Assembly (NCBI GenBank): GCA_017857595.1
Contig: JAFMCU010000012.1
Span: 1-36,202, forward strand
DNA from: Thermoprotei archaeon
GTDB taxonomy: Archaea; Thermoproteota; Thermoprotei; Gearchaeales; Gearchaeaceae
DNA: 36,202 nt
Reading direction: 5' to 3'
Shown here: positions 16,064 through 26,000 of the stretch, in pieces
Position numbering within the stretch: the stretch's first letter is position 1
How the letters are laid out: each line of letters opens with the position of its first letter
Made by a program: the position numbers and the translations under genes
Notes under the pieces: generated by a model
What the model was told of the DNA's origin: nothing
The model's input: the letters and a program-made list of their open reading frames with translations, nothing else
The model's database searches: none

Positions 16064-17632
16064 ATGAGTCAAAAGGTAACCTATGTAACTTTATTGGCTG
16101 ATGAAAAAATTCATCCTGAATATGAAAAAGCTTTAAAGTCTGTTGAAGCAGAATTTGGAAAAACTTATCCTTTATACATAGGTAAGGATGAAGTTTTAAG
16201 CGACGAGACATTTGTAAAAACGAGTCCTATAGATAGAAGGATTGTAATGGGTTATTTTCAAAAAGCTAAAAGAGAGCATGTAGTAAAAGCAATAGAAGAA
16301 GCCAAGAATGCATTTGAATATTGGGGCAATCTAGATTATAAGAAAAGAATTGAAATATTTAAAAAAGTAGCTGAACTTCTAGAAGAAAATCGATTCAAGA
16401 TAGCAGCTTACATAACATATGAAGCAGGAAAAAATAGATTGGAAGCTTTGGCTGAAGTATATGAAGCTATAGATGCAATAAAATATTATTGCAAGGTATA
16501 TGAGGAAAATGAAGGTTATGTAAAAAGAATGAATACTGTTGTTCCGGGAGAAATATGCTACAGTGTTGCTAAACCTTATGGTGTTTGGGTTGTTATTTCA
16601 CCTTTTAACTTTCCCTTGATGTTATCCAGTGGTATGTGTCTTGGTGCATTACTTACTGGAAACACAGTTGTGATGAAACCTGCAAGTGATACACCCTTTG
16701 GTGTACTTTGGTTATATAGATTGTATCGTGAGGCAGGTGTACCTGCAGGTGCAATAAATTACTTAACAGGACCAGGCAATGTTTTCGAGGATGAGATTGT
16801 TACAAATAAGGATGTTGCAGGAATTGCTTTTACAGGGTCAAGAGAAGTTGGTATGCGTTTATATAGAAGATTTACTTCATCACAGCCTTATCCTAAACCA
16901 ATAGTTTTAGAAACTGGTAGCAAAAATCCTGTAATTGTTACTAAAAATGCAAGTATTGATAAAGCTGTGGAAGGAACAGTTCGTTCAGCATTTGGTTTTT
17001 CTAATCAAAAATGCAGTGCTGCATCTAGAGTTTACGTTCAAAGAGAAGTTGCTCAAGTATTTGTAGATAAACTTGTTGAAAGGACAAAAAAAATTATTAT
17101 TGGAGATCCAAGAAAAAGAGAAACATTTACAGGGCCAATCATAAACAAGAACGCTGTTGATAAGTACATTAAATATATAAACGATGCTATAAAAAACGGA
17201 GGAAAAATATTAGTAGGTGGAAATGTAATTGAAAAAGACGAATTTAAATACGGATACTATGTTGAACCTACCATTATTACAGGATTACCTCGAAATCACT
17301 ATTTATTTAAAGAAGAATTATTTGTACCAATTTTGTTGGTAGATACTTTTGATACATTAGATGAGGCTATAAAGTTAGCTAACGATACGGAATATGGTTT
17401 AACAGCAGGTATATTTTCTGAAGATGAGAACGAAATAAGATACTTCTTTAGTAAGATACAGTTCGGTGTTGTATACGCAAATAGAAGAGGCGGCGCTACA
17501 ACAGGTGCTTGGCCAGGTTCGCAAACATTTGTAGGTTGGAAGGCAAGTGGAGCAACTGGAAAAGGAGTAGGCGGTCCTTATTACTTGTTACTATATTTAA
17601 GAGAACAAGCTCAAACAATTGTAAAAGAATAA
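16064..17632 (+). CDS. aldehyde dehydrogenase, 1-pyrroline-5-carboxylate dehydrogenase-like
   Basis: A 522-residue NAD(P)-dependent aldehyde dehydrogenase. The catalytic Cys317 is in FSNQKCSAASR and the general-base Glu283 in LETGSKNP. The Rossmann motif FTGSREVG (256-263) and the cofactor Lys in VMKPAS are kept. The PLYIG N-terminus and the C-terminal NRRGGATTGAWPG followed by GWKASGATGKG are the pattern of P5C dehydrogenases, which oxidise glutamate-gamma-semialdehyde to glutamate. No proline dehydrogenase or arginine-catabolism gene is nearby, so a broader aldehyde range is possible. The gene is monocistronic and followed by a T-rich terminator. Confidence 0.88.
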   Translation: MSQKVTYVTLLADEKIHPEYEKALKSVEAEFGKTYPLYIGKDEVLSDETFVKTSPIDRRIVMGYFQKAKREHVVKAIEEAKNAFEYWGNLDYKKRIEIFKKVAELLEENRFKIAAYITYEAGKNRLEALAEVYEAIDAIKYYCKVYEENEGYVKRMNTVVPGEICYSVAKPYGVWVVISPFNFPLMLSSGMCLGALLTGNTVVMKPASDTPFGVLWLYRLYREAGVPAGAINYLTGPGNVFEDEIVTNKDVAGIAFTGSREVGMRLYRRFTSSQPYPKPIVLETGSKNPVIVTKNASIDKAVEGTVRSAFGFSNQKCSAASRVYVQREVAQVFVDKLVERTKKIIIGDPRKRETFTGPIINKNAVDKYIKYINDAIKNGGKILVGGNVIEKDEFKYGYYVEPTIITGLPRNHYLFKEELFVPILLVDTFDTLDEAIKLANDTEYGLTAGIFSEDENEIRYFFSKIQFGVVYANRRGGATTGAWPGSQTFVGWKASGATGKGVGGPYYLLLYLREQAQTIVKE

Positions 17633-17659
17633 CAAATATTTTAATTAAATTTTCTAAAA

Positions 17660-17672
17660 TTTTTCTTTTTTT
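17660..17672 (+). terminator. poly-T terminator after the aldehyde dehydrogenase gene
   Basis: A run of 12 T in 13 bases, interrupted by one C, starts 28 nt after the stop codon. Archaeal polymerase terminates at such oligo-T tracts without a hairpin. Confidence 0.6.
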
Positions 17673-17716
17673 GCAAAAAACTTAAAAATTATCAAAATAT
17701 ATTAATATTGTATTTT

Positions 17717-17932
17717 ATGAGTAAAAAAGGATATCCTTTGCATGAAGATATAATAAGGGCTATCAAGTTCGTGATTGCAAAGGGAACTTACAAACCTTTT
17801 GAGCTTTATAAAGAAGTAAGCACGATTTTAGATAAATGGGGTTATTATACAGGCCATATAAATGTAAAAAGAGTTTGGAAGTTATACTTAAATATAACGG
17901 GGCAAAATTATGTTAAGTTAAAGCTGAAATAA
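17717..17932 (+). CDS. small basic protein of unknown function
   Basis: From ATG 17717 it encodes 71 residues; an in-frame TTG lies at 17708. The TATA-like CTTAAAAATT at 17680-17689 is about 30 nt before the ATG. The sequence is basic, with a likely helical core (HEDIIRAIKFVIAKG, then PFELYKEVSTILDKWG) and an INVKRVWKLYL segment that could be a recognition helix. It may be a small DNA- or RNA-binding protein, but I do not recognise a family. Its last 20 nt overlap the convergent pncB gene. Dense hydrophobic/charged periodicity and its own promoter argue that it is real. Confidence 0.65.
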   Translation: MSKKGYPLHEDIIRAIKFVIAKGTYKPFELYKEVSTILDKWGYYTGHINVKRVWKLYLNITGQNYVKLKLK

Positions 17933-19100
17933 TTTTTAATTGTTCCAAGACATATTTTTTTACTTCTTTTTCGTTTTTTACTTCTCTTATTAGCTTACCA
18001 TTCTCTATGTATTTTTTTAATAATGGTTCTAGTTCGCCTCCACATTTTTTACATTTTTCAGGTGGTTGTTCATTAAATAAAAGAATTTCATCATTGAAAC
18101 AGTTTTTACATCTATAAACTTGTTTTCTACCAGGTAATTTTCCTCTTTTTGAATGTGGTTTTCCTTCCTTCTCCACGATGTCAAATGCAAGATCAATAGA
18201 TGGAGGAAAAGCTATCGATGTACCTATACCGTATATATCAACGAGATCTTTTGTTTGTAAAATTACATTTTCGTCTACGCCACTACTTAACACGATTTTT
18301 GTGTTTTTTAAACCGTTTAAATCGAGAATCCATCTTATTTCTTGTAATAGTTTTCTTATATCCCCTCTTCTAGAGCTTGGTGTATCAATTCTAACACCAG
18401 CCAATTTTTCTTTTAAGATTTGTGCCGCCATTTGTACTTCTGTTCTTTCATCATACATTGTATCGCATAACATTATTCTAGGTACATCTTCTTCTATAAC
18501 TTCATCGAAAGCTTTCCAAGCTTCCTTCACATCTTCAAATAAAAGTGTTAATTCATGTGGCATTGTTCCTACAGGATTTTCACCAATCATTTTAGAACCC
18601 AATATTCCAGATACTGCATCGCAGCCACCTATATATGCAGCTCTATCAGCCATTGGTGAAATTGCAGGATGCAATGCTCTTATACCAAAGAAAATTAGAG
18701 TTTTTGACATTGCTAATATTTTACATCTAGCCGCTTTCGTAGCTATACTTATATTATGCCTAAAAATTCCATCAATAATAGGTTCGTAAATTCCAAATTC
18801 ACCATAAGGCCCTGTGACACTTAGTATAGGTTCGTACAATTTAAAAATCGTTCCTTCATCCATTGCGTAAACATCTACTTTTTTACCCTGCAATATGTTT
18901 AAAACTTCAGGTAAGCCGCACATCACAGCCCAATTATAATCTTTAGGGAAATTGTATGCATGTACATCCATGGTAACGTTTGTATTAAGTTTATTTTTTT
19001 CCTTTAGAATTTTGTATGTTCTAATATAATATACATCTGTTGCTTTTCCATCTAGTATATCCTCTATTGTAGCTAAAGGAAACTTAAGTTCTTTTTTCAT
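17913..19100 (-). CDS. pncB: nicotinate phosphoribosyltransferase
   Basis: A 395-residue enzyme of NAD salvage that makes nicotinate mononucleotide from nicotinate and PRPP. It has GTMPHELTLLF (178-188), RALHPAISP around the conserved His144, and the phosphate-binding LSSGVDE (271-277) with YGIGTSIA (290-297). The C-terminus carries a four-Cys zinc knuckle (Cys331, Cys334, Cys350, Cys353), a feature of the archaeal form known from Thermoplasma. Upstream on the minus strand, CTATAAATG (19121-19129) is about 25 nt before the start. Confidence 0.92.
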   Translation of the reverse strand: MKKELKFPLATIEDILDGKATDVYYIRTYKILKEKNKLNTNVTMDVHAYNFPKDYNWAVMCGLPEVLNILQGKKVDVYAMDEGTIFKLYEPILSVTGPYGEFGIYEPIIDGIFRHNISIATKAARCKILAMSKTLIFFGIRALHPAISPMADRAAYIGGCDAVSGILGSKMIGENPVGTMPHELTLLFEDVKEAWKAFDEVIEEDVPRIMLCDTMYDERTEVQMAAQILKEKLAGVRIDTPSSRRGDIRKLLQEIRWILDLNGLKNTKIVLSSGVDENVILQTKDLVDIYGIGTSIAFPPSIDLAFDIVEKEGKPHSKRGKLPGRKQVYRCKNCFNDEILLFNEQPPEKCKKCGGELEPLLKKYIENGKLIREVKNEKEVKKYVLEQLKIISALT

Positions 19101-19120
19101 GTTTTATAAATAGTAATGAC

Positions 19121-19145
19121 AGCATTTATAGAAAAACTATATCAT
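19121..19145. promoter_or_regulatory. divergent TATA elements of pncB and the acyl-CoA dehydrogenase gene
   Basis: CATTTATAG at 19121-19129 (CTATAAATG on the minus strand) is about 25 nt from the pncB start at 19100. AAAAACTATATCATT at 19131-19145 is about 27 nt before the ATG at 19166. Confidence 0.45.
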
Positions 19146-19165
19146 TGTAGTATTTATTAAGTCAT

Positions 19166-20368
19166 ATGGATTTTGAATTATCTCAAGAAGAGCAAATTTT
19201 TATAGATACTTTAAGTAGTCTCTTAGAAAAGGAATTAATGCCCATAGCAAAGGATATAGACTCGAATAAAGTTACTACATATGATTTATTTAAAAAGTTA
19301 GGGAAACATGGTTTCTTAGGTCTATTAAATTCAGAAAAATATGGTGGAGCAAATTTGACGATGAAGTTAGCTGTACTAGCTGCGGAGCAGATAGGTAAAA
19401 ATGATCCTAGCTTAGCTACTGCAGTTCTCTATTTGCTAGATACAGCATGGTCATATATTGTAGAAAAATATGGTAAAGAAGAAGTTGTGGAGGAAATAAT
19501 ACCTAAAATGGCAAGGGGTGAAGCTTTTGTAGGAATTTGTTCAACAGAGCCAACTGGAGGTTCTGATGTTGCGTCGATCAGATCTGTTGCGCTTAAGAAA
19601 GGAGATAATTATGTAATTTCAGGTGAAAAAATTTACATTAGCGGTGTCAAGGAAATTTTAGAAAACGATGGTGGACTTGTAACATTAGTTAAGACGGATA
19701 TTGAAAAAGGGAGAAGAGGAATTTCAGCGATTTTTGTTCCTTTAAAACACGTAAAAAATTTCGAATATTCTAAAATTGAAAACATGGGAAGAATGGGAGT
19801 TTCAACGTCTATATTAAAATTTAATAATACGGAAGTGAATTTAAGATACCTTTTGGGCGAGGAAAACAAAGGTTTTTACTATGCAATGGAAGGATTTGTT
19901 ACCGCTCGTATTTTAGTTGCTGCTTCATGTATAGGTGCAGCAGAATCGATCTTAAACTATGGAATAAGCTATATTAAAAATAGAGTTGCTTTTGGAATGC
20001 CTATCGCAAAATATGAAGGTATTCAATTTCCTCTTGCTGATTTATATTCAAGATTAGAAGCATCAAGACTCCTCATCTATAAAACAGCATACTTATATGA
20101 TAAAATGAAGGAGAACAAAACAAGTATGAGCGAAGTTACTAAATATTCAGCGATGAGTAAATTAATTGCCCCTCAATTAGGTGTTGAGATAATCAGCGAG
20201 GTTATGAAATGGCTGGGCGCTTATGGTTATACTAAAGAAGCAGGAGTTGAAATGGCTTTAAGAGGAATTTATTCTTACTATATAGGAGCTGAAGGCACAC
20301 CCAATATTATGAGAATAATTATTACAAGAGAATTATTAGGAAGAGAATACTTGCCTTACAAAGAATAG
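19166..20368 (+). CDS. acyl-CoA dehydrogenase
   Basis: A 400-residue FAD flavoenzyme of the acyl-CoA dehydrogenase family that oxidises acyl-CoA to 2-enoyl-CoA. It shows the FAD/substrate signature CSTEPTGGSDVAS and GEKIYISG in the beta domain, the C-terminal helical domain with RVAFGMPIAKYEGIQFPLAD, and GAEGTPNIMR with Glu376 at the usual catalytic-base position. Its electrons should pass to an electron transfer flavoprotein; the two ETF genes lie directly downstream on the opposite strand, end to end with it. Chain-length specificity cannot be told. Confidence 0.94.
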   Translation: MDFELSQEEQIFIDTLSSLLEKELMPIAKDIDSNKVTTYDLFKKLGKHGFLGLLNSEKYGGANLTMKLAVLAAEQIGKNDPSLATAVLYLLDTAWSYIVEKYGKEEVVEEIIPKMARGEAFVGICSTEPTGGSDVASIRSVALKKGDNYVISGEKIYISGVKEILENDGGLVTLVKTDIEKGRRGISAIFVPLKHVKNFEYSKIENMGRMGVSTSILKFNNTEVNLRYLLGEENKGFYYAMEGFVTARILVAASCIGAAESILNYGISYIKNRVAFGMPIAKYEGIQFPLADLYSRLEASRLLIYKTAYLYDKMKENKTSMSEVTKYSAMSKLIAPQLGVEIISEVMKWLGAYGYTKEAGVEMALRGIYSYYIGAEGTPNIMRIIITRELLGREYLPYKE

Positions 20369-21328
20369 TTATGCATACCTAATAGATTTTCTTAATCTTT
20401 TAACAAGCTTCGGAATTATTTTATATATATCACATATAACAATATAATCTGCAAATTCAATAATTTCCGATTCTGGATCGGTAGTTATAGCTAAGATCTT
20501 TTTAGAATTTAGGATTCCTGCAACATGAAAAGGTTCTCCGGATATTCCCATACCAATGTATATATCTGGTTTAACTCTAACGCCGGATATTCCTATCCAC
20601 TCATCAAACCATTTTCTTCTTGTTGATAGAAACCTACTGCAACTAATTTCAGCACCTAAGTAATTTGCAATTTCGAACAAATCTTTAAGATCCGTTTTTT
20701 CTCTAATAGCTTCACCAACACAAATTATTCTTTTGGCGTTTCTCAGTTCTTTTATTCTCGCATTTAATTTCTTAACATGTCTAATAATTACCCTTGAAAC
20801 GTTTGTATTTACCAACATTTCTTCAAATTGTTTAGATCTGTTAATTTTGCTATTATAAGTTTCTTCTAATTCAAGAAAGCTCAAAATTAGCGGTAAACTT
20901 GTTTCATATTCCGCATAATAAACACCACCAGCAAATTCCTTTTTAACGATTATTTTTCCTTCAATAAAGTTTAATTCTTTTATATCTAACAAGGCTGGAA
21001 CATTGATTTTCGAAGATAATATAGTAGCCAATTCTTTAGAAGCAATTGAATTATTGAACAAAAATATATCAGATTTATACTTTTTATAATATTCAATTAT
21101 TGCATTAGCGAATGCTTCGTAATCATATTTCATCAAAAGTATATTATTTAAAAGTATGATTTTGTTAGCGTTTATTTCATTCTTTATTCTTTCTATTTCA
21201 GCTTCTTTAAAATAATACTTAAACAAAATAACATGAATTTCTGCATTTGTAATTTCCGCTATTTTATTTGACTGAATGACTAATTTATTTAAGTCTTCTA
21301 TATTATCAGCTATGCAAGTAATTATCAT
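20369..21328 (-). CDS. etfA: electron transfer flavoprotein, alpha subunit
   Basis: A 319-residue protein. The C-terminal FAD-binding domain is recognised by VGEAIREK, CSRFLSTRRKW, the GxxG-like IGISG, PDIYIGMGISGEPFHVAG and a late Asp in ADYIVICD. Compared with the family, the loop that usually reads AINxDPxAPIF is AITTDPESEII, and the usual QxGQTG loop is altered, so FAD contacts may differ. The N-terminal domain (about 1-190) is more diverged. It starts 4 nt inside the end of etfB and shares the operon. It likely accepts electrons from the adjacent acyl-CoA dehydrogenase. Confidence 0.9.
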   Translation of the reverse strand: MIITCIADNIEDLNKLVIQSNKIAEITNAEIHVILFKYYFKEAEIERIKNEINANKIILLNNILLMKYDYEAFANAIIEYYKKYKSDIFLFNNSIASKELATILSSKINVPALLDIKELNFIEGKIIVKKEFAGGVYYAEYETSLPLILSFLELEETYNSKINRSKQFEEMLVNTNVSRVIIRHVKKLNARIKELRNAKRIICVGEAIREKTDLKDLFEIANYLGAEISCSRFLSTRRKWFDEWIGISGVRVKPDIYIGMGISGEPFHVAGILNSKKILAITTDPESEIIEFADYIVICDIYKIIPKLVKRLRKSIRYA

Positions 21329-22074
21329 TTTTGCTGATTTATTATATTAATTATCTTTTCGCTTAATTCTTCGTAATCATTGAAATATATGAACTTTCTT
21401 TCTCTATTCTGAACTATTCTTTCAATATTTCTTAGTTTAATTTTATTTGTCAATTCCTCAGGCTTTAATCCTAAATATTTCAAATCCCATTTTAAGATTG
21501 GTTTGTTAACACTTTCAATCTCCTCTGTTTTGGGAATGTATTCAGGATTCAAATCAACAGTAACAATAGCAACCATGGGCATTCTAGCTTCGCAGGTTAT
21601 TATTTTATCTTCAGTTCTTTTTTCGCATACAATTTTGCTATCCTCATTCCAAATTCTTACTACATTGCTTATATGAGGCAGACCTAATTTATCAGCTACT
21701 ATAATTCCTAATTGTCCATGCATCGTATCTATTGAGGTATCTCCGAAGATTATTACATCATAGGGTTTCGATTTCTTTATAGCAGCTACAATAATTTTTG
21801 CCTTTGATAGAGTATCTATGTTTTCAATGATTGGATCACTTATTAGTATTCCTGAGTTGGCACCTAATGCTAAAGCTTCTTTTAAAACGTTTAATTGAGC
21901 TTCATTACCGATCATAAATACATTGACTTCTCCTCCATAGTTTTTTACGAGTTTAACTGCTTCAATTACAGCTCCTCTATCAGGATCATTCATGAAAAAT
22001 TCAAATTTTGTATATTTCTTTCTCTTTTCAAAGTAATTGATTGATATAGGTTTTACGAAAACCGCTATTCTCAT
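21325..22074 (-). CDS. etfB: electron transfer flavoprotein, beta subunit
   Basis: From ATG 22074 it has 249 residues and begins RIAVFVKPI, the normal ETF-beta N-terminus. A TTG start at 22095 is open but would add seven non-conserved residues. NDPDRGAVIEAVKL, GDTSIDTMHGQLGI (a degenerate form of GxxxxDxxxGQxGP) and the C-terminal recognition-loop region KPILKWDLKYLGL are typical. It pairs with ETF-alpha to carry electrons from flavin dehydrogenases to the membrane quinone pool; no ETF:quinone oxidoreductase is in the window. Confidence 0.92.
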   Translation of the reverse strand: MRIAVFVKPISINYFEKRKKYTKFEFFMNDPDRGAVIEAVKLVKNYGGEVNVFMIGNEAQLNVLKEALALGANSGILISDPIIENIDTLSKAKIIVAAIKKSKPYDVIIFGDTSIDTMHGQLGIIVADKLGLPHISNVVRIWNEDSKIVCEKRTEDKIITCEARMPMVAIVTVDLNPEYIPKTEEIESVNKPILKWDLKYLGLKPEELTNKIKLRNIERIVQNRERKFIYFNDYEELSEKIINIINQQK

Positions 22075-22137
22075 AATGAATATATCTAAATTCAAGAATT
22101 TTGGTTATATTTTTATCTGATTTTCAAGAACGAAATT

Positions 22138-22644
22138 TTATCTTAATTCAACTTCAATCTTTTTACAACATTTTTCACAGAATTTATAATCTTTATTATC
22201 TGTATCTATTATAGAATGGCTAAAGAACATTACACATTTGCTATTTGAACAATGATTCAATCCAATTAAATGTCCTAATTCATGCACAGCTTCTTTCTTA
22301 CATCTTAAACAATATGTATTTAAGTCTGCTTTATGTCTAAGTCTAAAAGTTGATATGATAGCTATTTTTCCCATTGCTAAGCCGAAGATATAATTTAAAT
22401 AGGAAATAAATATATCCTGATCAAAAACAATAAGTGAATAATATAATTGGCTCTCTAATCTTTTATTCTCTTCAATTATTTTTATTGCATCAAATTGATT
22501 TCTCTTTGAATCATATGCTTTTTGTAACGAAATTCTAACGATATAATCTTCAATTTCAGCAGAAAATACTTCTTTCAATGCAGCTATAATGCAATTTTTA
22601 GCAAACTCGTCGTTATATGTAAAAAAAATTCTAATCTTTATCAT
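22138..22644 (-). CDS. amzA: archaemetzincin-family zinc metalloprotease
   Basis: From ATG 22644 it has 168 residues. The motif HELGHLIGLNHC (His121, Glu122, His125, His131, Cys132) followed by Cys137-Val-Met and a later CxxC (Cys156/Cys159) is the archaemetzincin signature: three His bind the catalytic zinc and four Cys a structural zinc. A further CxxC at 112-115 is just upstream. The ATG overlaps the hjc stop as ATGA; the in-frame TTG at 22653 is less likely. Physiological substrates of archaemetzincins are unknown. Confidence 0.93.
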   Translation of the reverse strand: MIKIRIFFTYNDEFAKNCIIAALKEVFSAEIEDYIVRISLQKAYDSKRNQFDAIKIIEENKRLESQLYYSLIVFDQDIFISYLNYIFGLAMGKIAIISTFRLRHKADLNTYCLRCKKEAVHELGHLIGLNHCSNSKCVMFFSHSIIDTDNKDYKFCEKCCKKIEVELR

Positions 22645-22994
22645 GGAGTCCAATCGCTCGTATTCAAATATTCAATTTTATAATCACTTATATTATTTAC
22701 CTTTCTAAAGACCCATTCTTTATTTTTAAAACGAACAGCTATTACAGCTTCTTTTTCTTTATAATAATCAAATAAATTTAACCAATCAAATAAATTCTTA
22801 ATTTGTCTCCTATCAATTTTTATCTTATCCTTTTTAGTAAATTTAACTTCAAAAACAGCAATTCTATCGTTTTTAGTAGCGATAACATCTAATATACTTG
22901 CTGGTATTCTTCTACTTTTCCATCCATTTGCTTTGAGAATTTGAACAAGCTTTCTTTCATAGTTCCTTCCTTTTGCCTTGAAAGACATAAACAT
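22641..22994 (-). CDS. hjc: Holliday junction resolvase Hjc
   Basis: A 117-residue archaeal four-way-junction endonuclease. The active-site set of the Hjc/PD-(D/E)XK fold is visible: Glu13 in KGRNYERK, Asp36 in SILDVIA and Glu49-x-Lys51 in FEVKF. Length and motif spacing match Sulfolobus Hjc. It dimerises and makes paired nicks to resolve recombination or fork-reversal intermediates. It is the first gene of a two-gene unit with amzA and is divergent from ileS over 53 nt. Confidence 0.95.
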   Translation of the reverse strand: MFMSFKAKGRNYERKLVQILKANGWKSRRIPASILDVIATKNDRIAVFEVKFTKKDKIKIDRRQIKNLFDWLNLFDYYKEKEAVIAVRFKNKEWVFRKVNNISDYKIEYLNTSDWTP

Positions 22995-23047
22995 TAAAAA
23001 TAATTTTCTTCTATTATTAATATTAAAACTCTAAAAGCTGATAAAAT

Positions 23048-26000
23048 ATGAGTATAAAATTAATTGAAAATAAATACGATCATGAAAAAGTAGAAAAAGA
23101 GATTATACAATTTTGGGAAGAGAATAATATATATGAAAAATCAAAGAAAAAAAATGAAGGAAGGCCTAAGTTTTATTTTTTAGATGGGCCTCCTTATGTA
23201 ACAAATCCTATTCATGTAGGTACAGCATGGAATAAGATCATAAAAGATGTATTTTTGAGATACTATCGAATGAATGGTTATGATGTTTGGGATATTCCTG
23301 GTTATGACATGCACGGTCTACCTATAGAAGTTCAAGTAGAGCAACTCCTTAAATTTAAAACAAAAAAAGATGTCTTATCCTTTGGCGTTGATAATTTTAT
23401 AAGTAAATGTAGAAATTTTGCTCTTGAAAATTTGAAGGTACAAGAGAATCAATTCATAAACCTAGGAATTTGGATGGATTGGCAAAATCCTTACATGACT
23501 ATTAGAAATGAATATATTGAAGGTGTTTGGTATTTTGTAAAAAAGGCCGCAGAAAAGAACTTACTCTATAAAGGTGAAAAGATTGTTCATTGGTGTCCAA
23601 GATGTGAAACAGTTCTTGCTAATATAGAAGTTACAGAAGAATATAGAGAAAAACAGGATCCTTCAATATATGTAAAATTCAAATTAACGGATTCAAATTC
23701 AAGTTTATTAATTTGGACCACAACTCCTTGGACACTCCCTTCAAATGTTGCAGTTGCTGTTCATCCTTCTGAAAAATATGTATATGTAAAGGATGACATT
23801 GGTAATGAATTAATTTTTGCCTTTAAAAGGGTGCCAGAACTCGAAAAAGAAACAGGAAGAAAATTCACAATAATAAAAGAAGTTTTAGGTAAAGAATTGG
23901 AAGGTTTAACATATGAACATCCCTTATCAAATCTTATACCGTTTCAAGCTAAGGTAAAGCATCGTGTGATTCTGAGTGAAGAATATGTAACTATGCTTGA
24001 AGGTACTGGGTGCGTACATATAGCCCCAGGTCATGGTAAAGAAGACTTCGAATTAGGGAAATTATATGGATTGCCTATGATAAGTCCTGTTGATTCTTCA
24101 GGAAAATATACCGACGAGATTCCAATATATGAAGGTAAATATGTTTTTGAAGCAAATGAAGATATAGTAGAAGATTTAAAAAAAGTTAACGCACTATATT
24201 TTAATACAAAAATAATTCATAGATATCCCCATTGCTGGAGATGCAAAACTCCATTGATATTAAGACTTTCAGAACAGTGGTTCTTAGATGTTCCAAGGAT
24301 AAAGGATATACTGATTGAAAAAGCTAAAACAATACAATGGTTTCCTATAGATGCTTTAGAAAATCGAGTAATTCCTTGGTTGAAAAACATACATGAATGG
24401 GCGTTATCAAGACAAAGATTTTGGGGAATACCCTTACCTATATGGATATGCAGTAATTGTGAAAATGTAATAGTTATTGGTTCTTTAAATGAGCTGATTT
24501 CTAATGCAATGAATATCCCACCAACAGCACAAATGGATTTACATAAGCCTTGGATTGATAATGTAAACTTAAAATGCAATAAATGTGGCGGAATAGCTAA
24601 ACGAATCCCTGATGTTTTAGATGTATGGGTTGATTCAGGCGCTGCTTCATGGGCAAGTTTAAACTATCCACAAACAAAAGATTTATTTGATAGATTGTTT
24701 CCAAGTGATCTAGTTATTGAAGGGCCTGATCAAGTAAGAGCATGGTTTTATTCTTCTCTAGTTGCTAGTGTTATAACATTTGATCGAATACCTTTTAAAA
24801 GGGTAATAATACATGGATGGTCTCTAGATGAAACCGGTAGAGCGATGCATAAATCTCTTGGGAATGTAATATATCCTGAGGAGATTGCTCAAAAATTTGG
24901 AAGAGATGCTTTAAGAGTTTATGAATTGATGAATACAACATGGGAAGATCTTAAATTTTCTGTTAATTCCTTGAAAGAAATATATAGGATAATAAATATT
25001 GTTTGGAACACTTTTTATTTTGCTTCTCTTTATATGAGCGTAGATAATTTTGACCCAAACATAGAGGTGAAAGATGAAGAATTTGAAGCTGAAGATAAAT
25101 GGATTTTAGAAAGATTAGAAGAATTAAAATTTTTTGTGAATAAATCCTTTGAAAAAGCAGAAAGCTTCGAAGCTCTTAGGAACTTAATTTATTTCTTAAT
25201 TGAAGATGTAAGCAGATGGTATATAAGACTGATAAGAAGAAGGGTTTGGTTGGAGGAAAATTTAAGAACAAAAATTATAGCATACTATACTTTGTTTACA
25301 GTGTTGGGAGAATGGTTGACGATGTTTAGTGTATTTGCCCCATTCATGTCAGAATATATTTATCAGAGAATTTTTAGAGCAAAATTTAATGAAGAAAGTA
25401 TTCATTTAAGAGATTGGCCTAAGGTAAGAAGTTATGATTTAAAAATTTTAGAAGATATGAAAGTAGCAAGAGAAGTTGTATCGACCACATTATCTATAAG
25501 AATGAAGCGCGGTTATAAACTTCGAAAGCCTTTATATCAACTAGTCTTAATACCAAGTAACGAGTTTGTAAAAGAAGCGATAATAAAGTTTAACAATATC
25601 ATAAGGGAACAAGTAAACGTTAAAAATTTAAGAATAGAAAAAGGGGATGATTTTAGGAAAAAAGCAGTAGAAATAAAGCCTAAAATAAACTTTGAAGTAG
25701 CTGGACCAAAACTTAGAGATAAAATAAAAGAATTGACCAAATATTTAGATAAGCTAAATATTGATGAAGTAATTGAATCATTTAATAATAATGGTTTTTA
25801 TGAGTTAGAAACGCCTGGTGGGAAAATCGTTGTTACTAAAGAAATGTTAAGTTTTGAAGAAAAATTAAAAGGAGAATTTGAATATGCTAAAACAGACTCA
25901 TTTGAAATATTTGCAGATTTTACAACATCTCCAGAGCTTGAGAGTGAAATGTTAGTAAGAGAAATTGTAAGAAGAATACAAATAATGAGAAAATTGTTAA

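Noticed and set aside
16064-17632. Non-phosphorylating glyceraldehyde-3-phosphate dehydrogenase (GAPN)
   Set aside because: The N-terminal PLYIG segment and the C-terminal GGATTGAWPG/GWKASGATGKG pattern fit P5C dehydrogenases better than archaeal GAPN.
18178-18789. Long plus-strand open frame inside pncB
   Set aside because: Antisense to the conserved core of nicotinate phosphoribosyltransferase; composition is that of a complementary strand shadow.
24839-24870. AMHKS in place of KMSKS in IleRS as a damaged active site
   Set aside because: The second Lys and Ser are kept and the flanking SLGN is normal; such variants are tolerated in class I synthetases.
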